Of a DNA stretch of 64,000 nt, positions 30,860-40,549 are shown piece after piece (position 1 is the first letter of the stretch; each line of letters begins with the position of its first letter). Source of the stretch: Ricordea florida (Eukaryota; Cnidaria; Anthozoa; Corallimorpharia; Ricordeidae). The stretch covers positions 3,700,001-3,764,000 of the forward strand of contig OX453278.1 of the NCBI GenBank assembly GCA_949710005.1. The letters are read 5' to 3'. The position numbers were made by a program, and so were the translations under genes. The notes beneath the pieces are model-generated. The model did not search any database. It was not told where the DNA came from and worked only from the letters and a program-made list of their open reading frames with translations.

Positions 30860-32760
30860 TCAACGTTAACACCGCAAGGTATACAGGGGACTTAAAGAAG
30901 TCATACGGTATAACAAAGTGCCCTGTTGTATTAAACCTAACACAATACACTGGACCAAAAGCCACATTTTAATCACATTTAAGTTGCATTAAACAACCCT
31001 AGAACTTGGGTCTACATTTAAGTCTAGTTTAATTGTTTAAAACATCACTTAAATCAATGCTATTGTCATAGTGGGGTTTAAGTGCCCCTGAAACATACAT
31101 TATACACCTGAAGCCATTTAAGTTCCTGAAATGGAGATTAAACATTCTCTAAATTAATGGTTGTGTTTTGGTTCCCATAAATGACTATTTATTGATGTAT
31201 AACAGGAATAGTAAGAATTAAAATTGTCCAGTGTGTAACTTCACTATGCACTTCATTGCTTAAGTATTTTCAAATTGTCTCTTCTCCATAACAGAATCAT
31301 AACACCAAAACATGAAAGAAATATAAAGGTGTCTTGACATTTTGAACTCAGTTCAATAAAAAAGGAATATCAGTTAAGAAAAAATATCATCTGCAACCTA
31401 CAGGGAAAGAAAAATGACCATATTTCACTAATCACACTAAGACAAGTGAATAGAGAAACTTTAATTTTATCCGTATATGTAGTCTCCAAGTCCATACAAT
31501 CTAATATAGTCATGTACCTTTATTAGCTTATGCATCAAAATTTTGATACTGGTGCTACTCAAAATATATCTTGTTCATCACATTCATCGAAAATCCACAA
31601 TCGCCGACGGCGACGCTTTAGCGAATGAGAAGAACATTTCGTTTTTGTGTGACGAAGATACGAAGATGAATGTGCAAAAGACTTTCCGCAAGTTTCCACT
31701 TATCACAGAAGAAAGGGCTTGGAGTGTTTTTGACGAAACTTGTTTCAGGATAATCTTTGGCCATTTTGTTGATTATCAAAGCAAAAACCGCTATCGGCAA
31801 TGGCTGATTTGCGGCAAGAGCAATGAATGGCCCTATTGTTATCCCAAGTGCAATTTGCATTTGGTGTTTCGGCTTCATTTGGTTTTCGATAGTAAGCCAA
31901 TCAGAAGGCGAGAGTGTCGATCGCGGGATGTATGTTTCATGTAGTTAGTGTCATTTGGAAGTTCGCATTCTAGCTTCGTTTCTTGCCGTGTGCTCGATCG
32001 TTTTTTACATTTGGTTACAGTTCACTGTTTTCGGTAATGATGACTTTACCGGACTTTACTAGGTGCTCAACAGGAACGACAGCTTCTTATTATTGAAAGG
32101 ATGAGCGGAAGAATGGATGCGATTCGTGACAGTCAAAAGAGACTCGAGGATGCCAATGCAAGCCTGCGACAGGGGAATGAAAGATTAAGAAACGAATTGC
32201 AAAAGAAGGAGAAGCAGGGCAACCTACGTGGTTTGAGAAATTCATGGCGGAGTTTTACTATTGAAATAATCAAACAAGTTTACTGCAAGCTTGGGTGGGT
32301 TTGCTACAAAGCAACAAACAATGCAACAACAAATGAAATATACACTGTACATGTAATGACCAAATAAAAAAACACCAGTGTCTATGAAGGAATAAATTTG
32401 GTGGGTGAATTAAAAGATGCTTATGAAATGAATATGGCCGAAAGGATAAAGGTGAAGATTTTAAAATTACAATATAATTATGATCATTTAATTACCCTTA
32501 AACATGACTTTTACACACATTTAGAATGTGTTTAAGGTTCTAATTAAACATAATGTAAAAGTCAGAAGATATTTTGGTTGTATTTAATGGTCACTTAAAC
32601 ATACATTAAGCTTTAGCCTTAAGGGTGTTTAAGGCAGGTTTAAGTTGAAATTAAACATATTTTTAAGTTCTTAAACCTCTAATTAAATTTAGTAAACATA
32701 ACTTTAAGCCAAGATTAATTTCAGTTTAAGACTACTTAAATGTTCTTTTTCTCCTTGTGA
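30860..32760. mobile_element. Possible element with TTTAAG/CTTAAA subterminal arrays
   Basis: Both 30880-31160 and 32480-32750 are dense in TTTAAG, CTTAAA and ATTAAAC words spaced 15-40 bp apart, while the 1.3 kb between them is not. Arrays of one short motif at both ends of a unit are typical of transposase-binding subterminal repeats. Clear terminal inverted repeats and a target-site duplication were not established. Confidence 0.4.
32064..32216 (+). CDS. Possible exon encoding a coiled coil
   Basis: After a TTTACTAG acceptor, the frame reads QQERQLLIIERMSGRMDAIR and on to DANASLRQGNERLRNELQ. It is strongly helical, with heptad-like Leu/Ile spacing and no homologue that I recognise. No convincing donor was found at its 3' end. 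It lies between the two TTTAAG-rich arrays, so it could be cargo of that element or a host exon. Low certainty. Confidence 0.3.
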
Positions 32761-33004
32761 TAGGACTTCTGCTAGCTGTATAACCACCGGAATTTTGCCG
32801 AAGCGACGCGGAAAAGGTCGCTGTCATCGGCTAAATTGTCGGTACTACACATTAGTTGCACGGGGGTAGTGGGTAGATGGGAGGAGGGGGTTGGAGGGGG
32901 GGGGAAGTGTGAATTTGAAGATCGGATAAGTGCAACCAAAGTGAGAGGTAATCTCTAGAGAAACGGACAAAAGACAGTAACAGCTTTGAAAACGAACGCT
33001 ACAG

Positions 33005-33852
33005 ACCTTGGCTGGAAAGAGAGCGGACCTTTTTATAGAGGGACTATGTGGCAATGGCTCCTCAGCTTTGGCTCTCCACTGTCGTCACTACTTCTCCTCC
33101 GTCCTTAAAGGTGAGGCAGGTAAAGGCGTATACAAGCCTCAAGGGCCACTCGGCCGGAGGATATACCGGTCTCAGTATCAGCACCTGGGAGTATTGTTAC
33201 TCCACTCCTTCAGTGACCCCCTGGATGGAATGCCAGTACAACGCAGGACTACCCCCAGCATGATATCACCGATACCAAAATCATGGGCACCGGCCGGTAC
33301 CCATTGATACACCTGGGTGCTGAGTGTGGAGTCAAGATTCTTGTCCTAGGAAACAAGACAGTGCCATCACCAGGACTCGCACTCCGAACCTCCTACTTGG
33401 AATTTAGAAATCGAAAACTTGTCTCCACCCATCCGTCCCAAAGCTCCCTAAAAATCGTAATGCTGTCATGTTATTCCAAAATGTTTTAATTTCAGACCTT
33501 CTGGATGCTTTCTACAACTGCCCATCTTCTGACAGAACGATGACTTTCTTAACTACTGAGTGCCTAACAGACGATCTGTTTTCCGTTGAGCAGGTAACTA
33601 GACTTTCTCACAATATAAAAATAGCCTTAAATATAAGGACCTTCAGAATGTACCGTAACAGGAACCTATAACCAGGAGTGTTCTTCTACCCTACTAGGCC
33701 TTTACCCCAGCACAGACAGTTATTTAAGTCATACGGGATCATGTTTATTTGTCTTGTCCCAGGCTGAAGAACTTCTTTCATGTGCAGTTGTCACTTACGC
33801 CTGCCATCGAGCGGAACAAGAGCTATCCATGGATTCTCTTCGGGACGATTAG
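33005..33852 (+). CDS. Unrecognised gene, three terminal exons
   Basis: Three exons in consistent phase. Exon 33005-33110 (LAGKRADLFIEGLCGNGSSA and on) has the donor AAAG|GTGAGG. Exon 33496-33593 follows TTTTAATTTCAG and encodes DLLDAFYNCPSSDRTMTFLT..., with donor GCAG|GTAACT. Exon 33763-33852 follows TTGTCCCAG and encodes AEELLSCAVVTYACHRAEQE and ends SLRDD-TAG. The joins are 1+2 nt and 0+0 nt, and all internal sequence is open, which supports a real gene. The upstream exon border is weak (poor pyrimidine tract at CTACAG) and no start codon was found; earlier exons may lie beyond the repeats to the left. The first intron holds a SINE copy. Protein family unknown. Confidence 0.6.
33160..33430 (-). 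mobile_element. tRNA-derived SINE fragment (family shared with 59.3 and 62.2 kb)
   Basis: Shares ACCTGGGAGTATTGTTACTCCA, CCTGGATGGAATGCCAGT-like and ACAGTGCCATCACCAGGACTCG blocks with the copies at 59290-59560 and 62200-62535. The tRNA-like B box is at its right end in reverse orientation but mutated. It lies in an intron of the three-exon gene. Confidence 0.7.
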
Positions 33853-34154
33853 ACTGATCAAGCCGTCAGTCCTGAGGACGATACAGCTCCCAATTTTAAT
33901 GTTAACTGCATAGTCAATTTTAGCCTTTTGCCAGATGTAACGCAGATCACAAGACGTACACAAATGAATACACATAGAAATTAATGATAGTAAGTTGACA
34001 AGCGAGATAGATACTCTTAGTTAATTGTAAGGAATGTTTGAAGGCTGCAAGTGCTTACTGTAAATTGGCGGTATTCTGTTGTAGATTAAATCCTGTGAAC
34101 GCTTTGGTTCGCTTTCATGTTTATACCATACCGTTGCCATGTATACCACTTAAT
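33853..34154. other. 3' flank of the three-exon gene
   Basis: No further coding sequence. A possible ATTAAA signal lies at 34085-34090. Confidence 0.4.
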
Positions 34155-34343
34155 GGTGCGTTCCTTTGATATGATTCGGATCTTGATCAGTGATCCGAGC
34201 GAGATCACTCATATCATGGTGCATCAAAGAAACCGTCGGACAAATCTTTGTCCAATGTGGATTCGACAGTTTCTTTGATGTACCACGGTCCGTGTGATCT
34301 CGGATCATAAATCCAGAATCTGATCATACCAACGGAACGCACC
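34155..34343. mobile_element. MITE with GGTGCGTTCC TIRs (189 bp)
   Basis: GGTGCGTTCCTTTGATATGA at the left pairs with the reverse complement of the right end (TACCAACGGAACGCACC). A second inner pair lies around TCAAAGAAAC and GTTTCTTTGA, and GATCCGAG/CTCGGATC also pair. The whole unit folds back. The flanks CTTAAT and CTAAAT are a weak target-site duplication candidate. Confidence 0.75.
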
Positions 34344-34953
34344 CTAAATCGTTTAAAATAACAAAAAAAATTACATGGTCGCTGGGAGATACGAAATTTC
34401 TCTCATCATGTTCAAAAATATTTCACTCCTTCACTGCACGCACTGGTGACTGAATAATTTTCCAACTCACGAAGAAAAATTTCTTATCCCGTTTCGTATA
34501 CATTATCTGGGCCTTCATTGTTACTTGCATGGCCCAGTCTATGAGACCTGAAAGCTGCTATGAAATACCATAAATTATGTAACTTAGTGACGTCAGGCAA
34601 ATTTACTTCAAGACTTACATGACATATGTGTTTCCCACCTGGGATTGCTCTGACCATAAAGGCGTAAAGGCGCACAATTTTTGGGACTAACATCATTCAG
34701 GTATGTATCCAGGACGTTTCCATTATTATTTCCCACAGATTGTTATTAGATAAGAAATTATTTTTATTATGTCTGAGCTGTCATTTTGTGAGAGAAGTTA
34801 CGCTTATATGTAATGAAGGTACGCGGATTGCGGCTGACATATTTATGGAACGAAGTGACTAAACATCTGGCAGCCCGACTTGGTCTTCAAATGACTAAAC
34901 GTTTGGCAGTCCAAGATTTTCTTGTGTTTCTCTGCGAAATCGAACCGCGGAAT

Positions 34954-35088
34954 GATTTCCGCACAGGTCCCTACTTCATTATGCATGCTGTAGCCGTACA
35001 GTTTCGTTCTCAGAAATGTTTGCACGCGCACTTTCCAAGACAATTCAACTACAGCATGCATAATGAAGTAGGGACCTGTGAGGAAATC
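34954..35088. repeat. Inverted repeat with 40-bp arms
   Basis: GATTTCCGCACAGGTCCCTA (34954) continues into TTCATTATGCATGCTGTAG. This is mirrored by CTACAGCATGCATAATGAAG and on to GAGGAAATC (35088). The arms differ at about two positions. A spacer of about 55 bp separates them. Confidence 0.85.
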
Positions 35089-35960
35089 TTGCCCGAACCA
35101 CTCTCAATTTTAAAATGTTCTTTCTTTATTTAGAATCCTCAAGCGTTTCCAGACAGCCCCCGCCAAAAATGAGCCTTTTCCGCCAACCCTGTAAACATAG
35201 TACGAGACGATCTGTCACGTTTGTGACGATCTAAGTGTTCACTTCGTTTATGAAATGGTGCTGTTATTTTAAGCATAAGGGCATAAACCAAGATAAACCT
35301 ATTTGAGTAAACTTAAAAGCAGCTGTTATTTTTTGATATTAGTTGGCCGAAGTGCAATGAACCCTACCCGTATTATAAATACTGTGTGTGCTTTCGCTTT
35401 GAATTTGTAACGATTTATAAGTTGTAAACCGGCAACTATTATGGTTATTCTTGTTGTCATTATGGGATTTAAAATCTTTAGCGAAATGACCTGCGCGAGA
35501 GTTTTTTTGAATTCGCTCCCAAAAAAGTTTATATCGAGTGCTGAAAGGTTTCTGGTTCGTCGCAAACGCGAAAAGATCGGTCTTAGTGTAACGCGTTGTC
35601 TTGAAGCAAGCCCATTATTCGATGTGTTCAAATGTTGTCATCGATCGTTCTTTGTTGACCCTGAAGACCAGGCGTTCTAACCCTGGCACTGAAATTTTAC
35701 AGTTGTCCTTATTTCAATTTGTGAAACCTAAAATATAAATAAGTACAACATTTAGAAATTTCCTTCTTATCTGACCAACTTTCGTTGTGAACACAATCAA
35801 AGGTTGCTGCGTCTCTGAAATGAAATTTAATAAAATCCATTGCGTTACACAGTTAAGTGTGTGAGTTGTGAGAACGAAAATCCCTTGGGCGAAAGGAATT
35901 GGTCTTAAGGAGCTACGGGAGACGACTACTTAAATTATGCATTCTTCATGAACAATAACG
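35089..35960. other. Gene-free stretch
   Basis: One open frame (35441-35680) has no recognised motif or splice support. Nothing else seen. Confidence 0.4.
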
Positions 35961-35984
35961 CAATGATATCTCAGTTTCCCGACA

Positions 35985-36094
35985 ACGACGGACACGACCT
36001 TTCGATGATTATTTCCAAGCTGTAGCAGTGTTTTGTACTCACTGTGGGCATAGAACAGAGGAAAGTCACAAGTTCTGCTGTAATTGTGGAAAAG
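35985..36094 (+). CDS. Zinc-ribbon exon (plus-strand copy)
   Basis: The open frame encodes FDDYFQAVAVFCTHCGHRTE and continues through FCCNCGK, a CxxC...CxxC zinc-ribbon-like motif, ending in phase 1 at GAAAAG|GTATGT (36094). The frame is open only from about 35960, so an acceptor or start must lie near there but was not identified. The phase matches the acceptor of the TENA-like gene at 38017, which would place the zinc ribbon at that protein's N terminus. A second, degraded copy lies inverted at 36985-37100. Function unknown: zinc ribbons of this type often bind nucleic acid or partners. Confidence 0.5.
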
Positions 36095-36103
36095 GTATGT
36101 TTT

Positions 36104-36110
36104 AGAAACA

Positions 36111-36153
<43 letters not shown>
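36104..36153 (+). repeat. (ATT)n microsatellite
   Basis: About 14 ATT units just after the zinc-ribbon donor. The inverted copy at 37 kb lacks them, so the array expanded after the duplication. Confidence 0.9.
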
Positions 36154-36199
36154 TGAAAACGAGACACGTCAATGGAATTCTCTTGGTTTTACCCGACAC

Positions 36200-36935
36200 C
36201 TGATCGGCCGATTCAAGATTGTTTACCTCGTGTGCACCGTCACTTGGTTCGAAATCTCCTGTGAAATCAAAATTTAGGCAAATGATCTCAATATTCTATT
36301 CAGTTCTATTCTTTTGAGTTCATAATGCTACGTGTAGAACTGAAGTCTCGAGAGTATTATATAACTTGGGTGGTTAAGATCCTAACTGCCTACTGGTGTA
36401 GACCTCCAGTAGTTTTTTTACACACTAGATGTACCCCACACAAGTCTTAATAAAAAAAATACATAAATAAATAAATAAATAGCTTGCCTACCCACTCTCA
36501 ATCTTCAGGGCCTCTGGGTTGATAAGGTGGGCAACTGTAGGGGTAGATCATGTTTCCAGAAATGGTGGGTGTATTTCTGCTCTGATTAACCAAATTATTC
36601 GGTAAAATTGCCAAACCCTGGTCATGGGAAAAGTAAAATTGGCCATTATAGCCATCCTTTATTAATTAATTTGTCATTAAGGTTGAGGGGAGGTGCATCA
36701 ACACCCAAAATACCTTCCTGGGTGAGGGTACTCTCATCATATTAAAGGATGGATGAGTTCCACAAAGGTTGTGTGTCAGATTCAAGTATATACAGTGTAA
36801 TCTCGTAAGGTATGTAATGCTTCTTTAATTCTGTTTTAATTGAGAACATGTTTTTATTAGCAGGTGCTGACCCATGTCGAAGTGCACCCCCAGGATTGGA
36901 CCCGAGATTGAGGCCTGCTTTAGGCAGAGCTTTGC
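36200..36935. other. Spacer between the inverted zinc-ribbon copies
   Basis: No gene recognised. (AAAT)n at 36462-36480; otherwise unremarkable. Confidence 0.5.
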
Positions 36936-36939
36936 AAAC

Positions 36940-37110
36940 TAAGGGATTTCCCTTGACGTGTCTCGTTTTCGTTTATAAACCATACCTTTTCCACAATTAC
37001 AGCAGAACTTGTGACTTTCCTCTGTTCTATGCCCTCGGTGAGTACAAACCACTGCTGCAACTTGGAAATGATCATCGAAAGCTCGTGTCCGTGTCGTCAG
37101 TGACGTATGC
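36940..37110 (-). pseudogene. Inverted copy of the zinc-ribbon exon, one Cys lost
   Basis: On the minus strand the frame encodes RAFDDHFQVAAVVCTHRGHR and continues through FCCNCGK. It is highly similar to the plus copy over the exon and about 60 bp of its downstream intron. The second zinc ligand Cys is Arg, so the motif is impaired. The frame runs upstream into the Lys/Arg-coding minisatellite. Confidence 0.65.
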
Positions 37111-37145
37111 TCTTTGACCGCTGACCACCAACCGCTCACCGATCG

Positions 37146-37470
37146 GAATTTTTCTTTTCGCCGTGAGCTTTTTTCTTTTCGCCGTGAGCTTTTTTCTTTT
37201 CGCCGTGAGCTTTTTTCTTTTCGCCGTGAGCTTTTTCTTTTCGACGTGAGCTTTTTCTTTTCGCCGTGACCTTTTTCTTTTCGCCGTGAGCTTTTTTCTT
37301 TTCGCTGTGAGCTTTTTCTTTTCGCCGTGAGCTTTTTCTTGTCGACGTGAGCTTTTTCTTTTCGACGTGAGGTTTTTCTTGTCGACGTGAGGTTTTTCTT
37401 TTCGCCGTGAGGTTTTTCTTTTCGCCGTGAGCTTTTTCTTTTTGCCGTGAGCTTTTTCTTTTTGCCGTGA
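37146..37470. repeat. 20/21-bp minisatellite, about 16 copies
   Basis: Unit GAGCTTTTTCTTTTCGCCGT, with a mixture of 20- and 21-bp versions and variants (GACGT, GTCGACGT). On the minus strand it gives an uninterrupted Lys/Arg-rich frame (KEKSSRRKEKSSRRKEK-like) joined to the zinc-ribbon copy. Confidence 0.93.
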
Positions 37471-37659
37471 CAGTTGGGGGCCACCGTACTATTCACCAAC
37501 ATCGAAGAGACTAATTGTTTTAGTAAATATCAATGAAACAGCCTCAGTTACATCTCTCACAAACAGCAGTAAAGCGAGAACTGACGCCGGCCATTTTATT
37601 CGTCGAACAAAACTCACTTGTACTGAGGATTCCCCAAAATCCCCAGAACTATTCAGCTC

Positions 37660-37880
37660 GTAGGATCGAGATTGTGAGCCAATCAGATTGCTCAAAATGC
37701 CAAGGTTGTTGAGTTGGTATGAATATCCCGAGGTAGTGAGCCAATCAGATCACTCAAAATGCCAAGATTGCTGCGTTGGTATACACTAATAATGTTGAAT
37801 ATCCCGAGATGGCGAGCCAATCAGATTGTTTTTAAAATGCCAAGGTTGCTTAGTTGTTATATACTAATGATCGGTAGTGA
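37660..37880. repeat. Three imperfect repeats with CCAAT motifs
   Basis: GAGCCAATCAGA occurs at 37676, 37738 and 37814, each in a 62-76-bp unit with TCAAAATGCCAAG and GTTGGTAT. They lie 200-340 bp before the TENA-like coding exon, so they are in an intron or promoter region. Confidence 0.75.
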
Positions 37881-38016
37881 AAGCAAGACTGTCTAGGCCA
37901 TGAGTCTGACTAATTTCACTCAGTGCCCGATGCAACTCAAACTACTACTTCTTGGATTTAATTCATATATTTAAAAAAAAAAAAATTAACAGCTGATTTC
38001 ATTTGTTTTTTGACAG

Positions 38017-38789
38017 GAAAAGAAAGCATCTGTTTATACCCGAACTGGCTCATCTTGGTTTCTAAGTTTCGTCATCTAATTCTTGTAAATACGTGGATGA
38101 TGCAGTCTGCTAAAGAGATGCTTGCCTTACTGAGGAAGGAACCTTTTTCTAAGGAGACCGACTACAAGCTTGCTAATCATCCCATGCTGACGGAGGCCAG
38201 GGAAGGCCGACTGTCTCTTAAGGCGGTCCAAACAATCCTTTGTGAACAGTACCATATCGTGGGCGCCGACACGCAAACTATGGAGCATCTGGTGAGTCGA
38301 TTCGCCGACAACGAGGCCATTAGAGAGTTCTTTCAATTTTTCCTCGAAGGAGAAAAGTTGGGTTACGAAAAACTAGTTGCCATGGCGAAGGTGTTGTTCA
38401 AGCTCTCCGAGTCCGATATGGAAAATTATGAGCCCCAAGCTGCCGCACAAGCCTACCCCTCGTATCTTTGTCGTTTGGCCCATTACGGTGAGGCACCACA
38501 GATAGCGCTTGCTTTCGCGGTGAATTTTCCCGCTTTTGGTCAGATGTGCGCAGGCCTGGCTGACGCTCTGAAGGAGAGCTATAATATTAAAGAAGAGGAT
38601 GTCCAGTTTCTGAGGTTCTTTGCGGCCGGAAGTCTAGACGACCGTGCTGAGAAGGTATTGGAAGGTTACTATAGTAACGAGAAAGGAAGGTTGCGTGAAG
38701 TTAACTATAGCGATATCAGGAGGGCAGTTAGGCTTCTTCAAGGCTATGAAGTCATGTTCTGGGACAGTGTTTACTCCAGTGCTTTGTAA
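38017..38789 (+). CDS. TENA/THI-4 (heme oxygenase-like fold) protein
   Basis: Helical protein of the TenA/PqqC-like, heme oxygenase-fold superfamily; relatives act in thiamin salvage or as di-iron oxygenases. The exon follows a good acceptor (TTTTTTGACAG|GAAAAG, 38016). The likely start is ATG at 38097 (MMQSAKEMLALL), giving 230 residues, the usual TenA length; an upstream zinc-ribbon exon in matching phase is the alternative. Visible blocks are NHPMLTEAREGRLSLKAVQT, CEQYHIVGADTQTMEHL with Glu and His in ligand-like positions, YPSYLCRLAHYGEA, and FFAAGSLDDRAEKVLEGYY, where many relatives have HxxxDxxH. The last block keeps only the Asp, so a metal-independent or altered activity is possible. 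Intact frame. Bacterial-type relatives make an old horizontal transfer conceivable. Confidence 0.78.
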
Positions 38790-38883
38790 ATTCCGCAATT
38801 GCTCAGCAGAGCTAAATTACTGTCACTTCACAAGTTGCCTTTGTATCTCCAGGAGCACACCATTATACCATTTCAGTATATAA

Positions 38884-38889
38884 AATAAA
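38884..38889 (+). terminator. Polyadenylation signal AATAAA
   Basis: AATAAA 95 bp after the TENA-like stop codon, in ATAAAATAAATC context. Confidence 0.55.
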
Positions 38890-39262
38890 TCAAGTATTTG
38901 CGCTGTGGCTGGAAACCTAGTTTTATTCCTTTTTACAAGGTTCTATTTTCAGAGCTCACTACCTGGAGTGAACAACTGTACGTCAGTAACGGAGCACTTT
39001 TGCCGTCATATTTTCAAGTTGTCTAGATTCGAGGTTTCCGCCAAGTGTCTGGATCTGAATGCGGTGCATTTAAATTCTTGCTTTTTTGACGTGGACCTAT
39101 TTGTGGCAGAAGGGGATGTGGCACACCGATTGGCCACAAGTAACCAATTTCGCGCGAAAAACATCCTTTCAATAACTAGGTCTTTTTTTTTGGCAGGTAT
39201 CTCTCGCAGTTGCTGAAAATTATGTAAATACCGCGTGGACCAAATCTTCAAGTACACACTTA

Positions 39263-39542
39263 GGGACGGACCATTAGAAAAGTGATGGTGGGGGGGGGAG
39301 GAATTTTCAGCTTGAACGAATTTTTTTTTTCGCTCACTGCTTGTGCAGGAATTTTTTTTTGAGGTGAACCCCTCTGCACGAATTTTTTTTACTACGTGTG
39401 AAAAAGTCACAATTGGACCTTCCTTCTGCATGAATTTTTTTTTTTACCTTCTTTGCATGAATTTTTTTTCTTGGCATTTTCCCTTGCATGAATTTTTTTT
39501 TGTTTCCCCCCCCCCCCCATCACTTTTCTAATGGTCCGTCCC
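39263..39542. mobile_element. PIF/Harbinger-like MITE, copy 1
   Basis: Ends in GGGACGGACCATTAGAAAAG and its reverse complement, followed by poly-G/poly-C. The flanks are TTA and TTG, a near 3-bp duplication. The interior repeats TGCA(T/C)GAATTTTTTT several times. Same family and orientation as 56416-56719. Confidence 0.9.
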
Positions 39543-40540
39543 TTGAGTACTAATGTACTGTATACGTTGGACACAAACCTAAAATACGCCCCAAAACGGC
39601 TGAGTCCTGATTTTTATCATTAATTTTTTTTTAATTTTCCTTCTTTCCCTTGCGTCGGCATTTTTCGCGAAAATAAATTTAGACAAATATACGTAACGTA
39701 TCAGCGCATTTAAAGTTTATCATCTGCTATGGTTTTGCTGCCGATTGGCAATTTATTATTTATAACTGGTCACAAAGTTGATTTTGAAAACTGTAGGTCC
39801 CCATTTGTGCAAAATCTTTTGTAAAATATGGTAAACAAACACGCCGTTCTGCACGAACTCTGTCTAGCTTTCGGTCAAATACTCGTTCACTGAAACGGCA
39901 GGCCATGCACTTAAATTAATGTGACACAAAAACGACAAAACGGAACTACTTTACTTTCCAGCCGGCGTTTGTTTTGGAGTTGATACAGTTTTTATTAAGT
40001 CAACATATTTCGACAATGTCTTATTTCTGAGGTCTTTTTGAAATGCAGTTTTTATAACAGATTTTTACACCCAAGAGCGCTTTTCAAGTGTGCTTCTTCC
40101 CCTTCCGCGAAACTGTCGCAATCATGTTCAAGGACGTCTCACAAATGGAGATTCCTCTGACTACAATGTCTGTGTATCGCGAGTCTTCAGCGAAAAGATA
40201 TCTGTAACCGATGCATTTCTTCTCGGCTGCGTCACTTGTACATTGATTCGATATTCGGCTTTAATTATATTCTTGTTCTTGGCCGATGTTTTAACAATCT
40301 CGTCATCTTTCGTACTATATATATGTGACTCTGCAAGGTCATTTAGTCTTGTTACAATATAAGGTTTATTCTTTTCAACACTGATTGCGAAGCGCCGAAA
40401 GTCCGATCATGACGAGCGCTTCTACGCGGTCTAACTTCGATCTCGAACTCGCGCGTTTTTGAAAAACTTTCTCCCTTGAGTCTGATACACTGTGCGTGCC
40501 ATAGTTTTTTGGGTAGTACCTCTTGTACGCCCTACGATAT
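39543..40540. other. Gene-free stretch
   Basis: No gene or element recognised. Confidence 0.5.
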
Positions 40541-40549
40541 TTTATAATA

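Noticed and set aside
31543-31944. 133-codon frame between the TTTAAG arrays as a gene
   Set aside because: Both strands are open here and neither gives recognisable motifs or clear splice sites, so coding status cannot be supported.
35441-35680. 79-codon frame
   Set aside because: No motif, no splice context, and overlapping minus-strand frame of similar length.
36939-37502. 187-codon minus-strand frame as an intact basic protein gene
   Set aside because: Most of it is the 20/21-bp minisatellite and the zinc-ribbon copy has lost a ligand Cys. The frame is more likely a by-product of the repeat.
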